Positions 59,396 to 64,000 of a stretch of DNA of 64,000 nucleotides are shown piece after piece. The position numbers and the translations under genes are program-made. Within the stretch, counting starts at the first letter, position 1. Every line of letters begins with the position of its first letter. Source of the DNA: Geobacter sp. UBA2189 (GTDB taxonomy: Bacteria; Desulfobacterota; Desulfuromonadia; Geobacterales; Pseudopelobacteraceae); the NCBI GenBank assembly GCA_002328035.1, contig DCVL01000017.1, forward strand, positions 192,443-256,442, read 5' to 3'. Below the pieces are notes generated by a model. It did not search any database. It worked only from the letters and a program-made list of their open reading frames with translations, and was not told the origin of the DNA.

Positions 59396-60205
59396 ATGGA
59401 ACAGGCTCTTTTCCTGACTCCAAGAGAGACGATTCAAGCCATTATACTGAATGGAAAAAGGGTAATGACGCAGTGCAGGCGTCGCACTTTTGTCCTCTCT
59501 CTGCTGGCTGGATTCTATATTGCCTTTGGTGCGCAGCTTTCTACAGCTGTTATGCATGATGCAACCCCGTTTGTAGGTTTAGGTCTGGCTCGTCTTGTTG
59601 GAGGTATGGTTTTTTCGTTCGGCCTTATGCTGGTAGTTGTCTGCGGGGCTGAACTGTTTACTGGGAATAGTCTTTTGGTCTCTTCAGCGCTTGATGGCGA
59701 GATCTCGTGGCTAAAACTGATTGAAAACTGGTTTATTGTTTTTACAGGCAATCTTCTGGGCGCACTTTTTATGGCCTGGTTGCTTTATGAATCAGAATTA
59801 TGGCAAACAGGCGCCGTTGCGAGGCAGGCAATTGCTACTGCTTCGGCTAAATGCCAGCTTTCCTTCTGGGTGGCTTTTGTGCGGGGTATTCTTTGTAACT
59901 GGCTTGTCTGTCTTGCCGTTTTCATGGCTGTTGCTGCCAGGGATATTGCAGGAAAGTTGTTGTCATGTCTGGTTCCGATAACCGCTTTTGTAGCCAGCGG
60001 ATTTGAACATTCTATTGCTAACATGTACTTTATTCCTGCCGGACTGTTTCTTAAAACGAGATTATCAATCACTGATCAAAGCCTGAGCTGGAGTGGTTTT
60101 CTGGTATGTAATATTCTCCCTGTAACATTGGGAAACATCGTAGGGGGTGCAGTTTTTGTTGCCTTTACCTACTGGTATGTGCATCTTCAAAACAGTCGGA
60201 GCTAA
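59396..60205 (+). CDS. Formate/nitrite transporter (FNT family)
   Basis: 269 residues, six to seven membrane helices. GAELFTGNSL, LCNWLVCLAVFMA and GFEHSIANMYFIPAGL are FNT signature blocks (FocA/NirC). It would pass formate or nitrite across the inner membrane. GAGGTGAC precedes the ATG. No formate-metabolism gene adjoins it, so the substrate is inferred. Confidence 0.9.
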   Translation: MEQALFLTPRETIQAIILNGKRVMTQCRRRTFVLSLLAGFYIAFGAQLSTAVMHDATPFVGLGLARLVGGMVFSFGLMLVVVCGAELFTGNSLLVSSALDGEISWLKLIENWFIVFTGNLLGALFMAWLLYESELWQTGAVARQAIATASAKCQLSFWVAFVRGILCNWLVCLAVFMAVAARDIAGKLLSCLVPITAFVASGFEHSIANMYFIPAGLFLKTRLSITDQSLSWSGFLVCNILPVTLGNIVGGAVFVAFTYWYVHLQNSRS

Positions 60206-60302
60206 GCGTTAATGCCGCTAAAATCTATGTCTATTTCTTTAAAATGTGCTATACAACAAGACCTTAAAGCCATGATTAACCGTCTATTTGAAGGAGTATC
60301 AA

Positions 60303-60770
60303 ATGCCAAAATTTATTGAGGGTAACCTTGATGCCACTGGACTTAGCTTTGGTATTATCGTCAGCCGTTTTAACAGCTTTATTAGTGAAAGATTGCTGGA
60401 AGGGGCTGTTGATGCGCTTGTAAGGCATGGTGCCAATGAGTCTGATATCACGGTAGCCCGTATACCTGGTGCATTTGAGATCCCTTTGGCTGCCCAGGCT
60501 ATGGCTGAATCAAAGAAATTTGATGCAGTGATCTGCCTTGGTGCCGTTATTCGTGGTGCCACCCCGCACTTTAACTATGTCTCATCAGAGGTCTCAAAAG
60601 GGATAGCTTCGGTTTCTCTGCAGACAGGAATACCTGTGGCATTCGGTATCCTCACAACTGATACTATTGAACAGGCGGTTGAACGTGCTGGCACAAAAGC
60701 AGGTAATAAGGGGTTTGACGCGGCAGTAACCGCTATTGAAACAGTAAACGTCCTAAAGGTACTCAAGTAG
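60303..60770 (+). CDS. ribH: 6,7-dimethyl-8-ribityllumazine synthase
   Basis: 155 residues from ATG 60303 with GAAGGAG upstream. GIIVSRFNSFISERLLEGA, RIPGAFEIPLAAQAMAE and LGAVIRGATPHFNYVSSEVSKGI are typical. It makes lumazine for riboflavin synthesis. Only ribH of the pathway is here; nusB follows directly. Confidence 0.95.
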   Translation: MPKFIEGNLDATGLSFGIIVSRFNSFISERLLEGAVDALVRHGANESDITVARIPGAFEIPLAAQAMAESKKFDAVICLGAVIRGATPHFNYVSSEVSKGIASVSLQTGIPVAFGILTTDTIEQAVERAGTKAGNKGFDAAVTAIETVNVLKVLK

Positions 60771-61199
60771 ATGGGGCTTCGTCGCGAAGGGCGGGAACTG
60801 GCTCTGCAAATACTTTACGCCCAGGATATTCTGCATGCGGATTTGCGGGATACCCTTCGTGGATTCAGGGAGTTGATTGAGACCGATCTGAAAACCCGTG
60901 AGTTTGCGGAGGCGCTTGTGCAGGGGGTTCAGGAACATCGTGAGGCTATAGATCAGGCGATTGTGGCCAGATCAAAAAACTGGGCGCTATCCAGGATGCC
61001 GAAGGTCGATCTCAATATTATGAGGCTGGCCGGATATGAACTAATGTTCAGGGCAGATATTCCAAAAAAAGTAAGTATTAATGAGGCCATTGAAATAGCA
61101 AAGAAATTTGGAGACAAGGAGTCTCCCTCTTTTGTCAACGGGATACTTGATGAACTGATACCCTGCCAGAAGGAGTTGGAGCGGAGTGATACTGCATGA
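60771..61199 (+). CDS. nusB: Transcription antitermination factor NusB
   Basis: 142 residues: RREGRELALQILYAQDI at the N-terminus and LNIMRLAGYELMFRADIPKKVSINEAIEIAKKFGDKESPSFVNGILD at the end. It begins at the base after the ribH stop and overlaps hom by ATGA, so ribH-nusB-hom form one unit. It joins the rRNA antitermination complex with NusE. Confidence 0.95.
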   Translation: MGLRREGRELALQILYAQDILHADLRDTLRGFRELIETDLKTREFAEALVQGVQEHREAIDQAIVARSKNWALSRMPKVDLNIMRLAGYELMFRADIPKKVSINEAIEIAKKFGDKESPSFVNGILDELIPCQKELERSDTA

Positions 61200-62515
61200 C
61201 TGATATAAAGGTTGGGCTTATAGGGTTTGGCAACATAGGGGCAGGGGTTGTCCGCCTCTTGAACGAGAATTCGGAAACGATACGGAGGAAGGTAGGTTGT
61301 GGCATCCTCCTTAAGCGTATTGCGGATTTGGATATAACAAGCGATCGTGGTGTTTCGGTTGACCCATCAATCCTTACAACAGATGTAAACGAAATCTTTA
61401 ATGATACTGAAATAACGATAGTAATTGAACTTATCGGTGGTTATGAGCCGGCTAAGACCTTTGTTCTGCGAGCCATTGCGGCCGGTAAGCATGTTGTGAC
61501 TGCAAACAAGGCCTTGCTTGCACTTCATGGTGAGGAGATCTATGCCGCTGCCTCAGCCAAAGGGGTAGAGGTTCAGTTTGAGGCGGCAGTTGGTGGCGGT
61601 ATTCCGGTGCTGTCGGCAATAAAGGGAAATATGGCCGGTAACCGATTTAACTCTATATTCGGAATCTTAAACGGAACCTGCAACTATATCCTGACCCAAA
61701 TGACCCAGGAGGGGGCTGATTTTGATGAGGTACTACAGAGCGCTCAGCAACTTGGCTATGCAGAACCAGACCCTACTTTTGATATTGAAGGGACAGATAC
61801 TGCCCACAAGCTGGCTGTGCTTGCATCGTTATGTTTTGGTACCAGGATTGACTTTGGCGCCATTCATACCGAAGGGATTACAGGCATTTCAGGTATTGAC
61901 ATCAGTTTTGCTGCTGAATTTGGTTACAGGATCAAGCTTCTGGCGATAGGTAAGCTGAGTGATGACGGGAAGCTTGAGGTTAGAGTGCATCCAACCATGA
62001 TCCCACTAAACAACCCTCTTGCTGATGTAAACGGGGTTTTTAACGCCATACGCCTTACCGGAGATTTTGTTGGGCCGGTAATGTTTTACGGTCGCGGGGC
62101 GGGGCAAAATCCGACGGCCAGTGCTGTTACAGGTGACCTCATAGCCATTTCCAGAAGCATAACAGCGGGAGTTAAGAACAGGAGGGCAGCTCCACTCGGT
62201 TTTCTTGACAGCACAGTGGTTAATATCCCCCTGAAACCTGTCGAAGAGATTGTGACCAGTTTCATGCTCCGTTTTACCGCGCTTGATCAACCTGGTGTGC
62301 TTGCAGGGATTGCCGGTGTGCTGGGTAAAAACGGGATAAGCATAAAATCAATGGTTCAGACTGCCCGCCACAATGGAGGACAGGCTGTGCCAATAGTCAT
62401 AATGACACATGAAGCTGCTGAAGGGGCAATTCGCTTGGCGCTTGAAGAGGTTGACAGCTTTGAGTTTATCAGCGAGAAAAGTCGTCTGATTAGAATAGAA
62501 GACAATCTCGAATAA
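61196..62515 (+). CDS. hom: Homoserine dehydrogenase
   Basis: 439 residues: NAD(P) loop GLIGFGNIGAGVV, TANKALLALHG, GGGIPVLSAIKGN, GILNGTCNYILTQM and a C-terminal ACT domain (LDQPGVLAGIAGVLGKNGISIKSM) for feedback by threonine. It makes homoserine for threonine and methionine synthesis. Overlaps nusB by 4 bases. Confidence 0.96.
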   Translation: MTDIKVGLIGFGNIGAGVVRLLNENSETIRRKVGCGILLKRIADLDITSDRGVSVDPSILTTDVNEIFNDTEITIVIELIGGYEPAKTFVLRAIAAGKHVVTANKALLALHGEEIYAAASAKGVEVQFEAAVGGGIPVLSAIKGNMAGNRFNSIFGILNGTCNYILTQMTQEGADFDEVLQSAQQLGYAEPDPTFDIEGTDTAHKLAVLASLCFGTRIDFGAIHTEGITGISGIDISFAAEFGYRIKLLAIGKLSDDGKLEVRVHPTMIPLNNPLADVNGVFNAIRLTGDFVGPVMFYGRGAGQNPTASAVTGDLIAISRSITAGVKNRRAAPLGFLDSTVVNIPLKPVEEIVTSFMLRFTALDQPGVLAGIAGVLGKNGISIKSMVQTARHNGGQAVPIVIMTHEAAEGAIRLALEEVDSFEFISEKSRLIRIEDNLE

Positions 62516-62523
62516 AGATTGCC

Positions 62524-63159
62524 ATGACCAGAGTTAAAATTTGCGGCATAACAAACCCCGAGGATGCCTTTACCGCCGTAGATGCGGGAGCGGATGCCTT
62601 GGGGTTTGTCTTTTACAGAGAATCGCCTCGACATGTATCCCCTGAAGAGGTTTCAAGGATAATCGGTTCGCTTCCACCATTTGTTCAACCAGTTGGGCTG
62701 TTTGTAAATGAAGATCCTGAAACGGTTAACCAGATAAGCCGCTTCTGTAAGCTCGGTCTGGTGCAACTGCACGGTGATGAAGCTCCAGATTATTGCCTGC
62801 ATATTGAAACGCGAATCATAAAGGCTTTTCGTGTCAGTTCTCTGACCTCTCTTGATCCTATTTCTGAATACAGCCTTACCGGCTGCCTCCTGGACGCATA
62901 CTCTCCCTCTTTTTACGGTGGAACCGGCAAGAGCTTTAATTGGGATATAGCATATCAGGCTGTAAAACGTGGATACAGGATAGTCCTTGCAGGGGGGCTT
63001 ACCCCTGATAATGTATCCGAGGCCGTGCGCCAGGTTCGTCCATTTGCGGTTGATGTTTCAAGCGGTGTTGAATTTGCACCTGGTAAAAAGGATCCCGATA
63101 AGGTCAAGGCGTTTATCAGGAATGTAAAATACGTTTCTTTCTTGCAGGAGCATATCTGA
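62524..63159 (+). CDS. trpF: Phosphoribosylanthranilate isomerase
   Basis: 211-residue TIM barrel of tryptophan synthesis. VKICGITNPEDAFTAVDAGADALGFVFY with the catalytic Cys and DAYSPSFYGGTGKSFNWDIA (Asp) are family marks, with VLAGGLTPDNVSEAV near the end. No other trp gene is adjacent. The stop overlaps the sensor gene (TGATG). Confidence 0.95.
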   Translation: MTRVKICGITNPEDAFTAVDAGADALGFVFYRESPRHVSPEEVSRIIGSLPPFVQPVGLFVNEDPETVNQISRFCKLGLVQLHGDEAPDYCLHIETRIIKAFRVSSLTSLDPISEYSLTGCLLDAYSPSFYGGTGKSFNWDIAYQAVKRGYRIVLAGGLTPDNVSEAVRQVRPFAVDVSSGVEFAPGKKDPDKVKAFIRNVKYVSFLQEHI

Positions 63160-64000
63160 TGGAAAATATGGCCAGATTGAAGGAAGAGTACCGCTTCACC
63201 GAAAGCGATGCCCAGAATCTGATGGATCTGCTTCCGGTTGCAGAAGAATACCTGAACGGCCTGGCCGGCCATTTCATGGAATATCTGACCGAGATTCCTG
63301 AGGCGCAGTCGATCATAAACCAGAACTCAAGCAAGGATAGGCTTGAGGCATTCCATCGTCAGTGGTTCAGGACGCTTTTTCAGGGGCAATACGATGAGGA
63401 ATATCTGAAAAATCTTAAAAGAATTGGCCAGGCTCATGTAAGGGTTGGACTCCCTGTCCATTATGTAAACGCAGCTATGAGCCACGTGCGCCATGCTATC
63501 CAACATATGGTACATGACACTTTTAGTGACAGGGAACAGCGCAGGTTCTATAGGGAGTCAGTTGACAAGATCCTGGATCTCAACCTCGCAGTAATGACAT
63601 CATCCTACCGTGATGAGGAGATGCGGAAGGTTTTTGTCTCCCGTTCTCTTGAATCCTGGCTGATAAAGCTATCTGAACGCTTTACCTACGGTCTTAACCT
63701 GATACTGGTGCTGTCGCTTGCCGGTGTATCAATCGGGGTGATGGGATTGTTCATAAAGGATCTTACACACCTCTTTACAGGAAATCCCGAAAAGGCGATC
63801 TTTTCTGCCTTGGGTGAAATGTTGATTCTCTGGATGATGATTGAGCTGCTTGAAAACGAGATCAAGAACCTTAAAGGGGGAAGTTTCAATATTCTCGTCT
63901 TTGTCGGGGTCGTTGTGGTTGCCATGGTCAGGGAGATCCTTATCTCAACCCTGCGGCATGATGATCTGAAGACCCAGGCCTTTTTAACCCTGACTCTCCT
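63159..64000 (+). CDS. Globin-coupled protein with PsiE-like membrane domain (partial)
   Basis: From ATG 63159 (CAGGAG upstream) the frame is open to the window end, ~280 residues. Residues 1-165 look like a protoglobin sensor: FHRQWFRTLFQGQY and LKRIGQAHVRVGLPVHYVN with the likely haem-binding His in the AHVR segment. Then come PsiE-like helices: LNLILVLSLAGVSIGVMGLF and FSALGEMLILWMMIELLENEI. Probably an O2- or NO-responsive membrane protein. The C-terminal end, possibly another signalling domain, is unseen. Confidence 0.75.
   Translation, partial: MENMARLKEEYRFTESDAQNLMDLLPVAEEYLNGLAGHFMEYLTEIPEAQSIINQNSSKDRLEAFHRQWFRTLFQGQYDEEYLKNLKRIGQAHVRVGLPVHYVNAAMSHVRHAIQHMVHDTFSDREQRRFYRESVDKILDLNLAVMTSSYRDEEMRKVFVSRSLESWLIKLSERFTYGLNLILVLSLAGVSIGVMGLFIKDLTHLFTGNPEKAIFSALGEMLILWMMIELLENEIKNLKGGSFNILVFVGVVVVAMVREILISTLRHDDLKTQAFLTLTL

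Noticed and set aside
58733..60205. ruvB expected after ruvA
   Set aside because: The next gene is an FNT transporter. ruvB may be elsewhere in the genome; absence from this window is not evidence of loss.

Overview
The window looks like a chromosomal segment of a Desulfuromonadia / Geobacterales bacterium (Geobacter, Trichlorobacter or Pelobacter-like). This is inferred from the hrcA-grpE-dnaK-dnaJ block under a CIRCE element, a small CXXCH cytochrome, many GGDEF and sigma-54 regulators, a MaeB-type malic enzyme, and the yebC-ruvC-ruvA and ribH-nusB-hom-trpF strings. No search was run, so the genus is a guess.

Layout. 1-5014: a defence-like cluster on the + strand. It holds the tail of an unknown gene, a McrB-like AAA+ NTPase, a McrC/DUF2357 nuclease, a very short FtsZ/tubulin-like GTP-binding protein, and an MNT nucleotidyltransferase with a truncated HEPN partner. 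5138-38183: mostly core genome. It includes kup, a HEAT protein, a sigma-54 regulator with a lytic transglycosylase and a retropepsin, priA, coaE, an rlmL-like gene, the heat-shock operon, maeB, crotonase, a class D beta-lactamase, a NemR-like TetR with an AcuI/YhdH reductase, an M16 protease, HIT and histidine kinase genes, a transglutaminase, GGDEF proteins, rpe and rsmB. A diverged second copy of the kup 3' end lies at 30164-30285, fused to a broken tautomerase gene.

38420-57175: an accessory region between tRNA-Asn and tRNA-Cys. Its main object is an 11,171-bp Mu-like transposable element (38716-49886). The ends are exact: each begins TGTA-N10-TGGATTTT, and perfect 5-bp target duplications (TCTCC) flank the element. 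It interrupts a large serine recombinase gene whose reading frame is restored when the element and one duplication are removed. It carries repressor, Ner-like, MuA-like (with an in-frame TGA), MuB-like, GemA-like and tandem Mor-like genes plus small early genes, but no head, tail or lysis genes; a long IS630-like transposase gene sits at one end. To the right are a Fic protein, a truncated hsdM with an 835-bp IS5/IS427-type element, a zeta-toxin-like ATPase with a small partner, an Abi-alpha (DUF4393) protein, and prophage remnants including a frameshifted AlpA-like gene. 57398-64000 is core again: yebC, ruvC, ruvA, an FNT channel, ribH, nusB, hom, trpF and a partial protoglobin-PsiE-like sensor.

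The most notable items are the fully delimited Mu-derived element with Mu-like spacing of its end sites, the FtsZ GTPase-domain protein beside McrBC-like genes, the kup relic, and several putative regulatory sites (11-bp phased repeats before kup, an operator-like palindrome inside the maeB promoter spacer, NemR-like boxes, an extended CIRCE).
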